From assembly GCA_947643245.1 (NCBI GenBank), contig CANRVI010000003.1, forward strand, positions 1 to 41,062: a stretch of DNA of 41,062 nucleotides, read 5' to 3'. The DNA comes from an uncultured Clostridia bacterium (lineage in GTDB: Bacteria; Bacillota; Clostridia; Oscillospirales; CAG-272). The notes beneath the pieces are model-generated. The model saw nothing but the letters and a program-made list of their open reading frames with translations. It ran no database searches and was not told where the DNA came from. A program made the position numbers and the translations under genes. Below are positions 6,838 to 15,356 of the stretch, piece after piece; positions within the stretch are counted from its first letter, which is position 1, and each line of letters begins with the position of its first letter.

Positions 6838-7743
6838 TCATAAATCCACACTATCTCGCCGGGTCACTAAATTGATGATCCCGGACAGAGCAAAGGAAAA
6901 CAGGAAAACCAGCACACCAATGGCCATACCATAGCCATAGGAAGAGTTTGTATACGCTTGCTTGTACATATAGCTAAGGAACACTTCTGTTGATCCGTCG
7001 GGGCCGCCGCTGGTCATAGCCCGCACAAGCAAAAAGCTGATATTGATAGAACTGATGATAAAAAAAGTAAGCGTTGTACGAATATTCGTCCAAATCAGGG
7101 GAATCGTGATAGAAAAAAACTGCCGTACACGGCCTGCCCCCTCTAGGGAAGCTGCTTCATACATACTTTCCGGAACAGAGGACATAGAGGCCGTATACAT
7201 AACCATGTAGTATCCAACCGCCTGCCAAATCATAGCAATGGCAATACTGTATATGACAACCTTCTGATCCCCCAGCCATAATACCTGCCCTGCGCTGCCT
7301 CCGGTGAAGAAAGACAGCAGCGTATTAAGCAGGCCTCTGCTGGGATCATATACGGCGGAAAAAATCGCGGCAATAACCACGGCAGATAAAATATTGGGTA
7401 TATAGAATACCACACGAAAAAATCCTTTAAAACGCAACTTTTCTCTGGTGAGGACCGCCGCTGTTAGCAGCGCCATCGCCATAGTGACGATCGTTACAAT
7501 AACAATTAGCAGCACCGTATTTTGAAAGGATTGCCAGAACTTTGCATCGGAAAACAATTTCACAAAGTTATCCAGTCCTACAAACTCTCTGTGCTGAGAA
7601 TATCCGCCCCATTTGTACATGGAAATAATAAAAATATTCAAGGTAGGATACAGCATGAAAACGCTGAAAAGAATCAGCGCAGGAATTGTGCAAACAGACA
7701 GAAAAGCACGCCGTCCTTTGTGTTTTCGCATAAATTCAGTCAT
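6838..7743 (-). CDS. ABC sugar transporter permease, MalF type
   Basis: A 301-residue CUT1-class permease with six helices. The first is TIPALILFSVFMLYP, and the EAA loop reads YEAASLEGAGRVRQFFSITIP. Translation starts at 7743, with AGGA a few bases upstream. It forms the heterodimeric channel with the MalG-type protein encoded next. It is separated from the binding-protein gene by a stable intergenic hairpin (7762-7788). Confidence 0.92.
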   Translation of the reverse strand: MTEFMRKHKGRRAFLSVCTIPALILFSVFMLYPTLNIFIISMYKWGGYSQHREFVGLDNFVKLFSDAKFWQSFQNTVLLIVIVTIVTMAMALLTAAVLTREKLRFKGFFRVVFYIPNILSAVVIAAIFSAVYDPSRGLLNTLLSFFTGGSAGQVLWLGDQKVVIYSIAIAMIWQAVGYYMVMYTASMSSVPESMYEAASLEGAGRVRQFFSITIPLIWTNIRTTLTFFIISSINISFLLVRAMTSGGPDGSTEVFLSYMYKQAYTNSSYGYGMAIGVLVFLFSFALSGIINLVTRRDSVDL

Positions 7744-7761
7744 TCCTTTCCTTGGAGGAAT

Positions 7762-7788
7762 CGGCAGGACGGAGTCCCCGTCCTGCCG
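7762..7788 (-). terminator. Intergenic hairpin between binding protein and permease genes (processing or partial termination)
   Basis: A perfect 11-bp stem, CGGCAGGACGG (7762-7772) with its inverse (7778-7788), loop 5. On the transcribed minus strand it is not followed by a T-run, so it is more likely a 3' barrier that protects the binding-protein mRNA than a full terminator. This is the usual arrangement for making more binding protein than permease. Confidence 0.75.
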
Positions 7789-7811
7789 TTTTATAATATC
7801 ATCGCAAGGAC

Positions 7812-9143
7812 TTATTTCTTCAGCGCCTTACGCAGACTGTCATTGGCCTTCTTTATAGCATTCTGCCATTCGTCCACTGTTTTATCTCCAGATACGATGC
7901 TGTTGACCGTGCCAAACAGGGTATCTGTCATGCTGACGCCTTCTACCGGATCGGTAGCTGCAAATCCGCCGAGAACCGGTTTGGCACCTGTATCATATAT
8001 ACTGTAAAACAGCTTATTTTCTCCTTCCAGGATCTCACTGACTCCCTGAATAGGTTGGATAGCGCCGGATTCAGCAAAAATTTTAACAGCCTTGTCGGTA
8101 TACAAATATGCGATAAAATCCTTCGCCTCATCCTTATGCTTTGCATTTTCCGGAACCCAAATCTGCTCAAAATAGGTGTAGGAATATCGGTCGCTATCGC
8201 TATCTATTGCCGGAAGGGCCATAAATCCCCATTCAAATCCTTCTGATCGCGGCGCGTCTGCCATTTCGCCCACAACCCAAGTACCGCTTGGCATAAACAA
8301 CGCTTTGTTATCCAAAATCAGCTGCTGATTTTTTAAATAGTTATCATTGTTGGCGTTTGCCACTGTGGTAGGCTCGGTATAAGAAGCGATCCGAGCCACA
8401 ATGTCCAGCGCTTCTCTAGCGTTTTTATCTTCCCATACCCCTTCTTTATAGCGCATACAGTCGTTATAAAAATCTACACCGCCGGTTTCACAAAGCAGCG
8501 CAAACATAAGGGAGTCAAAATAGCCTGCTGTAGGGTAGGTAAACAGAGCCATTCCTTCCGCTTCCGCCTTTTGGCCAAGCTCCCACATTTCATCCCAAGT
8601 TGTAGGTACAGTCCAATTCTTTTGTGCAAACAGGCCCGCATTATAGAATAACCCGCAGGGACCGTAGAACATAGGCGCCATATACATACTGTCATCATCG
8701 TAAGGATGGGTTGCAGCGGTATCTGTAAATCCTTCGATCAGCTTGTCCTTTACAGACACATCCTCACCAAATACTTTTTCATCTAAAATATCAGAGAGGT
8801 CCGCAAGGGAATTTTCCCGAATCATCGTTTCTGTCAAACCTGCTTCTCTACCGGTAGCCAGATGGACCACATCCGGATAATCTCCAGATTTCATTTTAGA
8901 ACCGATTACATCCTCCAGATTTTTCTCTGCAGTCAGTTCGATTTTTACGTCTGTATGATCCGCCTCATATGCGGCGGCTACGTTCTCCCACATTTTCTTG
9001 CCGTAAGCAGACTCCAAGACGGCAACTTTTAATATAGTTTTTCCATCGCTATCCTTATCCTTATCATCCTCCCGTGTACCGCAGGATGCAAGAAGCGGGA
9101 GTGTCAGTATCAGCGCGCAAAACAACGCAACAAATCGTTTCAT
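7812..9143 (-). CDS. Extracellular solute-binding lipoprotein of the GNB/LNB-type sugar ABC importer
   Basis: A 443-residue family 1 sugar-binding protein. It has a lipoprotein signal (MKRFVALFCALILTLPLLAS, Cys21 in LASC), a charged linker rich in Asp and Lys, and the two-lobe binding fold with the SBP block KNWTVPTTWDEMWELGQKA and the hinge-region YLKNQQLILDNKALFMPSGTW. It delivers the sugar to the two downstream permeases. Linkage to a GH112 phosphorylase suggests galacto-N-biose or lacto-N-biose as ligand (inference from neighbours). GAAAGGA lies before the ATG. Confidence 0.92.
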   Translation of the reverse strand: MKRFVALFCALILTLPLLASCGTREDDKDKDSDGKTILKVAVLESAYGKKMWENVAAAYEADHTDVKIELTAEKNLEDVIGSKMKSGDYPDVVHLATGREAGLTETMIRENSLADLSDILDEKVFGEDVSVKDKLIEGFTDTAATHPYDDDSMYMAPMFYGPCGLFYNAGLFAQKNWTVPTTWDEMWELGQKAEAEGMALFTYPTAGYFDSLMFALLCETGGVDFYNDCMRYKEGVWEDKNAREALDIVARIASYTEPTTVANANNDNYLKNQQLILDNKALFMPSGTWVVGEMADAPRSEGFEWGFMALPAIDSDSDRYSYTYFEQIWVPENAKHKDEAKDFIAYLYTDKAVKIFAESGAIQPIQGVSEILEGENKLFYSIYDTGAKPVLGGFAATDPVEGVSMTDTLFGTVNSIVSGDKTVDEWQNAIKKANDSLRKALKK

Positions 9144-9172
9144 GTTTCCCTATTCCTTTCTTAAAGCCGGGT

Positions 9173-9258
9173 ATTATAATAAAAAAGGCAGCCCGACCCT
9201 TTATTGATTTCACCGTTAGCATTGCCCAGACAGCAGAAACTATACATGTTTGTACAAA
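9173..9258 (-). promoter_or_regulatory. Likely promoter region of the sugar operon, with a TTTGTACAAA palindrome
   Basis: A -10 like TATAAT (9173-9178, minus) lies 30 bases before the binding-protein start but no clear -35 box is seen 16-18 bp upstream, as expected for an activator-dependent promoter. The 10-bp palindrome TTTGTACAAA (9249-9258) may be an operator. No regulator gene is next to the operon. Confidence 0.35.
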
Positions 9259-9286
9259 TTAGGTGAGGATGGAGGATTTTGGAAAC

Positions 9287-9318
9287 AAAAAAGGCACTTC
9301 GTTTGAAGCGCCTTTTTT
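9287..9318. terminator. Second of two tandem terminators downstream of gatB
   Basis: AAAAAAGGC plus CTTC pairs with GAAG plus GCCTTTTTT (9287-9300 with 9305-9318), loop GTTT, one A-C mismatch. A- and T-runs on both sides make it usable on either strand. Confidence 0.8.
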
Positions 9319-9336
9319 CTTCTGCAATTTGCATGT

Positions 9337-9371
9337 AAAAAAACAGAAGAGCCAAAGCTCTTCTGTTTTTT
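9337..9371. terminator. First terminator downstream of gatB
   Basis: CAGAAGAGC (9344-9352) pairs with GCTCTTCTG (9357-9365), loop CAAA, flanked by seven A and six T. It begins 8 bases after the gatB stop on the minus strand. The remaining intergenic DNA up to the sugar operon holds no gene. Confidence 0.88.
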
Positions 9372-9378
9372 ATGAAAA

Positions 9379-10809
9379 TCACCCGTTCAGCTGTGCTTCC
9401 ACCAAACGATCCACCACAGTGGGATTGGCCCTGCCGCCGGAAGCCGCCATAACCTTCCCTACAATCGCTTTTGCAGCAGCCTTCTTGCCTTTTTGATAAT
9501 CCGCCACAGATTTGGGATTCTGCTGGATAGCATCCTGTACCCATTTTAAAATTATTGCCTCGTCGCTTATCTGCGCTAGTCCTTCCCGCTCAACCTTTTC
9601 CGCCACATCAAAATCCGCCTCCCACAGTTCTTTGATCAGTTTTTTTACTGTTGCAGAGTTGATCACGCCATCTCCAGACAATGATGCAAGGGCGGCCATA
9701 CGCTGGGGCAAAATTTTGCAGACGCTTTCTTCCCCGTCTGCGAGGCGCATTACTTCGGACAGCAGCATATTTGCTACAAGCTTGGGATACCCGGTCCCCG
9801 CCGCAGCCCTTTCAAAATAATCTGCCATTGCCATATCTGTAGTAAGTACCTCACCATCATAAGCAGACAAACCGTATTTTTCCATATATTCCTTTTTCCG
9901 CTGATCCGGCAACCGGGGGATCTGGGCCTGCAACTGCGCAATTTTGTCATCCGTCAGACGGATAGGGGGCAGATCCGGATCGGGGAAATACCGATAATCA
10001 TTTGCATTTTCCTTGGTACGCATGGAATAGGTTTTTCCGGTAGCTGCATCAAACCGACGGGTCTCCTGTATAATTTTTTCTCCTGCCTCGATGGCCTCTA
10101 CCTGCCGTTTGTATTCGTATTCGATAGCCTTTCCTATAAACTGAAAGGAATTCAAATTTTTCATCTCCGTACGGGTGCCAAATACCTCCGTACCCTTTTT
10201 GCGCACAGACAAGTTTACATCACACCGCAGCGATCCCTCGTTCATTTTACAATCCGACACACCGGTGTACAAAATAATAGCCCGCAGCTTCTGCAAATAG
10301 GCCTTTGCTTCTTCTGCACTGCGTATATCCGGTTCACTGACAATCTCGATCAACGGCACACCGCAACGATTGCAATCGATCATAGTTCCTTTTTCGTCAT
10401 CGTGCATCAGCTTGCCGGCATCTTCCTCAATATGGATTCGAGTAATGCCGATTCGCTTTGCTCCATCTCCCGTCTCGATATCCAACCACCCATGTTCGCA
10501 GAGGGGAAGATCGTACTGAGAAATTTGATATGCTTTTGGCAGGTCGGGATAAAAATAGTTTTTCCGGTCCTGCTTGGAAAACCGAGCAATGGTGCAGTTT
10601 GTAGCAAGTCCCGCCTTCACCGCATAGTCCACCACCTTGCCATTGAGAACCGGAAGCGTTCCTGGTAGTCCCAGACAAACTGGGCAGGTTTGGGTATTGG
10701 GAGCAGCACCGAAGGTAGTAGGACAAGAGCAAAAAATTTTTGTCTCTGTTTTTAATTCCACATGAACTTCCAGTCCAATCACCATTTCATAATCTTTGAT
10801 CATCTGCAT
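9379..10809 (-). CDS. gatB: Asp-tRNA(Asn)/Glu-tRNA(Gln) amidotransferase subunit B
   Basis: GatB binds the mischarged tRNA, phosphorylates the Asp or Glu side chain with ATP, and receives ammonia from GatA. At 476 residues it has the normal length. The N-terminal kinase-like catalytic domain starts with EMVIGLEVHVELKTETKIFC, with the CSCPTTFGAAPNTQTCPVCLG zinc/cradle motif, then NYFYPDLPKAYQISQYDLP. The C-terminal part (from about 330) is the helical and YqeY-like tail ending in ASGGRANPTVVDRLVEAQL. It is the last gene of the operon, 3 bases after gatA. The ribosome site GGGGGAAG lies 8 bases before ATG 10809. Confidence 0.97.
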   Translation of the reverse strand: MQMIKDYEMVIGLEVHVELKTETKIFCSCPTTFGAAPNTQTCPVCLGLPGTLPVLNGKVVDYAVKAGLATNCTIARFSKQDRKNYFYPDLPKAYQISQYDLPLCEHGWLDIETGDGAKRIGITRIHIEEDAGKLMHDDEKGTMIDCNRCGVPLIEIVSEPDIRSAEEAKAYLQKLRAIILYTGVSDCKMNEGSLRCDVNLSVRKKGTEVFGTRTEMKNLNSFQFIGKAIEYEYKRQVEAIEAGEKIIQETRRFDAATGKTYSMRTKENANDYRYFPDPDLPPIRLTDDKIAQLQAQIPRLPDQRKKEYMEKYGLSAYDGEVLTTDMAMADYFERAAAGTGYPKLVANMLLSEVMRLADGEESVCKILPQRMAALASLSGDGVINSATVKKLIKELWEADFDVAEKVEREGLAQISDEAIILKWVQDAIQQNPKSVADYQKGKKAAAKAIVGKVMAASGGRANPTVVDRLVEAQLNG

Positions 10810-10812
10810 ACT

Positions 10813-12255
10813 TTATTCTTCCCCCTTTCCCATTTCAAAAGCATATCCAACACGGTACAGCATCGCTTCAGAAAAGGCAGGGCCAATTAGCTGCATGCCT
10901 ACCGGCATGCCTCCTTCTCCCGTTCCACAGGGCATGGACAGCGCCGGAAGCCCGGCGATGTTCACCGGAACACTATAGGCATCTCCCAAGTACATTTCCA
11001 AAGGATCGCTGGTTTTTTCTCCAATTTTATAGGCAACAGTAGGCGCAACCGGAGAAAGAATACAATCACATTTTTCAAAGGCAGCATCAAAATCTGCCCG
11101 TACCAGACTGCGCACCTGCAGCGCTTTTTTATAATACGCATCGTAGTATCCAGAAGACAGGGCAAAGGTTCCCAGCATAATCCGTCGTTTCACCTCCGCA
11201 CCGAATCCTTCGCTGCGACTGTTCTGATACAACGTATCCATATCGGAAAAATCTGCTGCCCGGTATCCATACCGTACCCCATCAAATCGTGCCAGGTTGG
11301 AGGATGCCTCCGCTGAAGAAATAACATAATAAGCGGCTAGGGCATGATCCAAAGAGGGCATTTTCACTTGTACAAGTGCAGCGCCCATTCCTTCTAAGGT
11401 ATCTGCCGCAGCAAGTACCGCTTGTTTTACATCCGTAGAAATACCGTCACCAAAAAATTCTTCCGGCAAACCGATTCGCAGACCGGCAACACCGGCCTGC
11501 AATCCGGCAAGATAATCCTCTACCGGCCTGTCGGCGGATGTTGCGTCCCGCTTATCATATCCGGCAATGGCGGACAACACCAACGCATTGTCTCGCACGT
11601 CTCGGGTAAGAGGGCCAATCTGATCCAAGGAAGAGGCAAAGGCAACCAGTCCATATCGAGAAACTCGCCCGTACGTAGGCTTCATTCCCACCACTCCGCA
11701 GAAAGCCGCCGGCTGACGAATAGAACCGCCAGTATCACTTCCCAAGGCGTAGGCAGCTTCTCCCGCAGCAACTGCAGCAGCAGAGCCGCCGGAGGACCCA
11801 CCCGGCACTCGTGTAGTATCACAGGGATTTTTCGTAATCCCCATAGCGGAATTTTCCGTTGTGGAACCCATAGCAAACTCATCCATGTTCAGTTTACCCA
11901 ACAGTACATATCCCGCGTCCTGCAGCCGCTGAATTACATGTGCGTCATATGGTGGCACATAATCTGCAAGCATTTTTGAAGCGCATGAGGTAGCAATCCC
12001 TTTTGTACACATATTGTCTTTAATGCCGGCCGGAATGCCGGTAAGCGCCGTACCCTCTCCTGCCGCAATCCGCTTATCTGCCGCCTTTGCCTGCTCCAAT
12101 GCATAATCTGCATTTGTAGAAATATAGGCATGAATATCCTGCTCACGCTGAGAAATCGTATTCAGATAAGCCTTTGTCAGTTCCACCGCAGAGTATTCTT
12201 TCTTCTCTAGAGACTTGGCGTGTGCATATATACTTTTATTAATAAGTTCTTTCAT
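10813..12255 (-). CDS. gatA: Asp-tRNA(Asn)/Glu-tRNA(Gln) amidotransferase subunit A (glutaminase)
   Basis: An amidase-signature enzyme that hydrolyses glutamine and passes ammonia to GatB. All residues of the Ser-cisSer-Lys triad are present: Lys79 (GIKDN), Ser154 in PGGSSGGSAAA and nucleophile Ser178 in GSDTGGSIRQPA. It has 480 residues and no domain loss. AAGGA lies 9 bases before the ATG, and the gene starts 6 bases after the stop of the AspRS-GatC fusion. In species without GlnRS and/or AsnRS this complex makes Gln-tRNA(Gln) and/or Asn-tRNA(Asn). Confidence 0.97.
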   Translation of the reverse strand: MKELINKSIYAHAKSLEKKEYSAVELTKAYLNTISQREQDIHAYISTNADYALEQAKAADKRIAAGEGTALTGIPAGIKDNMCTKGIATSCASKMLADYVPPYDAHVIQRLQDAGYVLLGKLNMDEFAMGSTTENSAMGITKNPCDTTRVPGGSSGGSAAAVAAGEAAYALGSDTGGSIRQPAAFCGVVGMKPTYGRVSRYGLVAFASSLDQIGPLTRDVRDNALVLSAIAGYDKRDATSADRPVEDYLAGLQAGVAGLRIGLPEEFFGDGISTDVKQAVLAAADTLEGMGAALVQVKMPSLDHALAAYYVISSAEASSNLARFDGVRYGYRAADFSDMDTLYQNSRSEGFGAEVKRRIMLGTFALSSGYYDAYYKKALQVRSLVRADFDAAFEKCDCILSPVAPTVAYKIGEKTSDPLEMYLGDAYSVPVNIAGLPALSMPCGTGEGGMPVGMQLIGPAFSEAMLYRVGYAFEMGKGEE

Positions 12256-12261
12256 ATTACA

Positions 12262-14349
12262 CTATCCTTCCACAACACGGGGAACGGTGATATATCCGTC
12301 ATCCTTGGTTTTTGCTGCCGCTAACAGTTCATCTCTGTCAAAGGAATGGTCCACTGCATCTGTCCGAAATACATTTTCCATAGGAACAATGTGCTCGGCG
12401 GCCGCTGTATCGGTTGTATCCACTTTAGACAGCTGATCTGCAAAAGCAATAATATTTTTCATATCTGCCTGCAAACCCCGCATCTCTTCCTGAGAAAAAG
12501 CAAGGCGTGCAAGTCCGGCCACTGCAGGCACGTCGATTTGAGGCGTTTGTTTTTTCTTTTCTGCCGTCCCGCCGTCTCCCCCTTCCCAAAGCTTATCCAA
12601 TCCAAGAACGGTAAGTTGCTCTGGATCTACAGGAGTAGGCGCATCTGTCATTGGACAGGAAGCATCCTTGATTTTCGGGAATGCAATCACATCCCGCAGG
12701 GAATCTGCACCAAGTAGCAACATCACCAATCGATCCAAGCCAAAGGCAAAGCCACCGTGCGGAGGAGTTCCATATCGGAAAGCATTTACCATAAAGCCAA
12801 ACCGGGTTTCGATCTCTTCCGCAGAGAAGCCCAGCGCTTCAAACATTTTCTCCTGCACATCCTGTCTGTGGATTCGGATGGATCCGCTCCCAAGCTCGAT
12901 ACCGTTGAGCACCACATCATAAGCTTGTGCCCGCACTTTGCTAGGATCGGTAAACAAATACTGCACATCCTCCGGATAGGGCATGGTAAAGGGATGGTGC
13001 GTAGAAACATATCGCTTCTCTTCTTCGGAGTATTCAAACTGCGGAAAATCGGTAACAAACAGGAAGGAAAATGTTTCCTTGTCCCGCAGGCCCAATATTT
13101 CAGCTACGTCCAGACGCAGATTGCCCAATGTACGGCGCACGGTAGCAAGAGTATCTGCAGAAAACAGGACAAAATCTCCTGGAACAGCACCCATACGGTC
13201 CAGCAAGGTCTGCATTTCTTCTTTTGTAAAGTATTTTGTAAGAATCGAATAAATCTCTCCATCGGGACGTATAGCAATCCACGCCATACCCTTTGCACCA
13301 TAAGAAAGGGCCTTTTCGGTAAGGGTTTCAATCTGGGTTCTGGTAAAATTGGCGCAGCCCTTAGCATTGATAGCGCGCACTACGCCACCTTTGTCACATA
13401 CAGAACGGAATACGCTGAAAGAGCATTCTGCAGCAAGATCGGTAACGTCTATAATGGGAAGGTCAAACCGCAAGTCCGGTTTGTCGCTACCATACCGGTC
13501 CATCGCTTCATGCCATGTGAGACGTGGAAAGGGTTCTGCAATGTCTCGCCCGGTATATGCCTTGAAAATATGCCCAAACATTTTTTCCAGATGCACCAGA
13601 ATATCTTCCTGGTCTACAAAAGACATTTCCATATCCACCTGGGTAAATTCCGGCTGCCGATCCGCACGCAGGTCTTCATCCCGGAAGCAGCGGGCCACCT
13701 GATAATATTTATCGATCCCGCCCACCATCAGCAGCTGCTTATATATCTGAGGAGACTGAGGCAAAGCATAAAAAGCCCCCTGATGCACCCGGCTAGGCAC
13801 CAAATAATCCCTAGCACCTTCAGGTGTAGATTTACACAGCATAGGTGTTTCTACGCAAATAAAGCCCTGGGCGTCCAAATAGTCCTGACTGGCCTTTTGT
13901 ACCAAATGCCGGGCACGCAGATTTCTCAGCATAGTTGGACTGCGTAGGTCCAGATACCGGTACCGAAGCCGCAAATCCTCTCGCACACTGATATTGTCGT
14001 CCATGGAAAAGGGCAGTTGCTGTGCCTGGGACAACAGTTCCAAAGAGTCTGCATACAGTTCCACCGTTCCGGTAGCAAGGCGAGGGTTATAGGTGTCCTC
14101 GCTGCGCTGACGGATCACGCCTGACACGGCAATAACAGACTGGCTGCGCAATCCATCCGCCGCTTTGAAAGCGCTCTCATCCAAAGCAGATGCATCAAAT
14201 ACCACCTGCAAAATTCCTTCTCGGTCTTTCAGATCTACAAAAACGACACCGCCCATGTCTCGTTTTGTTTGGACCCAACCGCAGCAGGTCTGTCGTGTTC
14301 CCATTTGTCCTTCCCGTACCAGACCGCAATACATGGTTCTTTTCATCAT
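12262..14349 (-). CDS. aspS: Aspartyl-tRNA synthetase fused to GatC (bifunctional AspRS / amidotransferase subunit C)
   Basis: A 695-residue fusion. Residues about 1-105 are the OB anticodon-binding domain (CCGWVQTKRDMGGVVFVDL). Residues about 120-565 are the class II catalytic domain, with motif 2 FRDEDLRADRQPEFTQVD, the bacterial GAD insertion and motif 3 GFAFGLDRLVMLLLG. Residues about 570-605 are a linker rich in Gly and Lys (EGGDGGTAEKKKQTP). Residues about 606-695 are a complete GatC (VAGLARLAFSQEE to DGYITVPRVVEG), which bridges GatA and GatB. There is no separate gatC, so the fusion supplies it. Such fusions are known (NCBI model PRK12820). They tether the enzyme that can make Asp-tRNA(Asn) to the amidotransferase. 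The position equal to E. coli Leu30 is Met, so discriminating or non-discriminating behaviour is not settled. It is under the T-box at 14401-14667. Confidence 0.96.
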   Translation of the reverse strand: MMKRTMYCGLVREGQMGTRQTCCGWVQTKRDMGGVVFVDLKDREGILQVVFDASALDESAFKAADGLRSQSVIAVSGVIRQRSEDTYNPRLATGTVELYADSLELLSQAQQLPFSMDDNISVREDLRLRYRYLDLRSPTMLRNLRARHLVQKASQDYLDAQGFICVETPMLCKSTPEGARDYLVPSRVHQGAFYALPQSPQIYKQLLMVGGIDKYYQVARCFRDEDLRADRQPEFTQVDMEMSFVDQEDILVHLEKMFGHIFKAYTGRDIAEPFPRLTWHEAMDRYGSDKPDLRFDLPIIDVTDLAAECSFSVFRSVCDKGGVVRAINAKGCANFTRTQIETLTEKALSYGAKGMAWIAIRPDGEIYSILTKYFTKEEMQTLLDRMGAVPGDFVLFSADTLATVRRTLGNLRLDVAEILGLRDKETFSFLFVTDFPQFEYSEEEKRYVSTHHPFTMPYPEDVQYLFTDPSKVRAQAYDVVLNGIELGSGSIRIHRQDVQEKMFEALGFSAEEIETRFGFMVNAFRYGTPPHGGFAFGLDRLVMLLLGADSLRDVIAFPKIKDASCPMTDAPTPVDPEQLTVLGLDKLWEGGDGGTAEKKKQTPQIDVPAVAGLARLAFSQEEMRGLQADMKNIIAFADQLSKVDTTDTAAAEHIVPMENVFRTDAVDHSFDRDELLAAAKTKDDGYITVPRVVEG

Positions 14350-14400
14350 TTTAATAATATTGCTCCTCTTTCATATTGTTTTAAATACCCTCAAGGGGCG

Positions 14401-14667
14401 AAAAAAAGTCCTTCGCCCCTGTAAAACAGGGACGAAGGACTAAAATCCTCCGCGGTACCACCCATATAGATCTCAACAGATCCGCTCAAAGATACGTGTA
14501 TATCCTGCAGCTATAACGTGCCGCACACGTCCACGCCTACTTGCATCGCTTTCAGGTGGAGGCTCCAAGCTGTTCTTCACCGCAGCATTCGTACCGCGCT
14601 CGCACCGTCCGCGGCTCTCTTCAACTGCAACTCCGGCTACTCGTCTTTTCACAGCCTTTTACTTATT
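14401..14667 (-). ncRNA. T-box riboswitch of the aspS/gatC-gatA-gatB operon
   Basis: The minus strand carries the conserved T-box sequence GGTGGTACCGCGG (complement of 14450-14462), followed by a terminator. In it 14427-14440 pairs with 14408-14421 (14 pairs, one G-U), followed by seven U. Upstream is a long stem I region with AGAGAG and GGTGCGAGC motifs and an AGTA element (loop E) near its base. GAC (complement of 14529-14531) lies on the 3' side of the stem I base where the specifier is expected and would match tRNA(Asp), but I could not fold the specifier loop with certainty, so Asn is not excluded. Binding of uncharged tRNA would switch the operon on. Confidence 0.93.
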
Positions 14668-14673
14668 TGGTTT

Positions 14674-14702
14674 AGTATAGCACGTTTCTTTCTTGTTGTC
14701 AA
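14674..14702 (-). promoter_or_regulatory. Sigma-A promoter of the aspS/gat operon
   Basis: Minus-strand TTGACA (14697-14702), 17 bp, TATACT (14674-14679). The predicted start near 14667 begins the T-box leader. The remaining stretch to the divergent promoter at 14760 (14703-14759) shows nothing recognisable. Confidence 0.9.
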
Positions 14703-14759
14703 TAGAAATTCTTTGGGTCCCTTCTCTCTTGTAGGCTTTGGCAAGGTTGCGAATTCCTA

Positions 14760-14788
14760 TTGAACTACGGAAATCGTTATGATAAAAT
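14760..14788 (+). promoter_or_regulatory. Promoter of the ABM-like gene
   Basis: TTGAAC (14760-14765), 17 bp, TAAAAT (14783-14788), 38 bases before the start codon. Confidence 0.65.
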
Positions 14789-14825
14789 TATTTTAATAAA
14801 ATGAGATAGAAACGGAGAAACGTAT

Positions 14826-15125
14826 ATGTCAAAAACAGCATGGATTTTTTCCTATAAATTAAAAAAGAATGTATGTGAGGAGCAATTTATTGAACGAACG
14901 CAAAGGTTACACGATGAAGTCATTTCTAAAGCAAAAGGCTTCATTTCCTGGGAGCATTATCTGCAAGGGAATATATGGACTGATTTTGTACTTTGGGAAA
15001 CAGAAGAAGATGCCAAAAATGCTACAACGATAGGCCAAGGAAAAGCTGCTACTGAAAAATTTTATGCGTGTATTCAAATGAATACCTGCAGAGCCTTAAT
15101 TTCACAGCTTGTAAAAAAATATTAA
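14826..15125 (+). CDS. Small protein of the dimeric alpha-beta barrel (antibiotic biosynthesis monooxygenase-like) type
   Basis: A 99-residue cytoplasmic protein. Its order of elements (WIFSYKLKK strand, helix VCEEQFIERTQRLHDEV, then GFISWEHYLQGNIWTDFVLWETEEDAKNA) resembles the ABM/DABB fold, in which a strand with a WE pair is followed by the FVLWETEEDA helix. Members range from quinone or heme oxygenases to proteins without known activity. The catalytic role cannot be judged here. GGAG lies 8 bases before the ATG. It is a single-gene unit between two oppositely directed operons. The stretch 15126-15289 behind it contains no gene that I recognise. Confidence 0.6.
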   Translation: MSKTAWIFSYKLKKNVCEEQFIERTQRLHDEVISKAKGFISWEHYLQGNIWTDFVLWETEEDAKNATTIGQGKAATEKFYACIQMNTCRALISQLVKKY

Positions 15126-15289
15126 ATAAGCTTTGCTGGTTGAGCAGCCCTTTGGAAATAGGGCCTCACTTTTTAAAGGCTTCCCCATTTTATTAGGCCA
15201 TTCTGTAATTCATCTGCCCGAAATTAAGCATGCGCAATGCTGGAGAGCTTATACATATAAAAACTATAAGACGGCAGAACGCAGCCAAA

Positions 15290-15325
15290 CAAAAGCCGCC
15301 CTGGAAACTTCCAGAGCGGCTTTTG
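15290..15325. terminator. Bidirectional terminator between the ABM-like gene and htrA
   Basis: CAAAAGCCGC plus CTGGA pairs with TCCAG plus GCGGCTTTTG (15290-15325) around AACT, with one mismatch, and with A/T-rich flanks on both sides. It serves the convergent genes. Confidence 0.85.
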
Positions 15326-15356
15326 CTTTATTTAGGAGAAAAGGAAAAATCAAATT

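Noticed and set aside
12757-13947. A 396-codon open frame on the plus strand, antisense to aspS/gatC
   Set aside because: It lies wholly inside the clear AspRS coding sequence, has no convincing ribosome site or family resemblance, and is a shadow of the real frame.
15126-15289. Possible gene fragment between the ABM-like gene and the terminator
   Set aside because: Open frames there are short, lack ribosome sites and show no recognisable motif.
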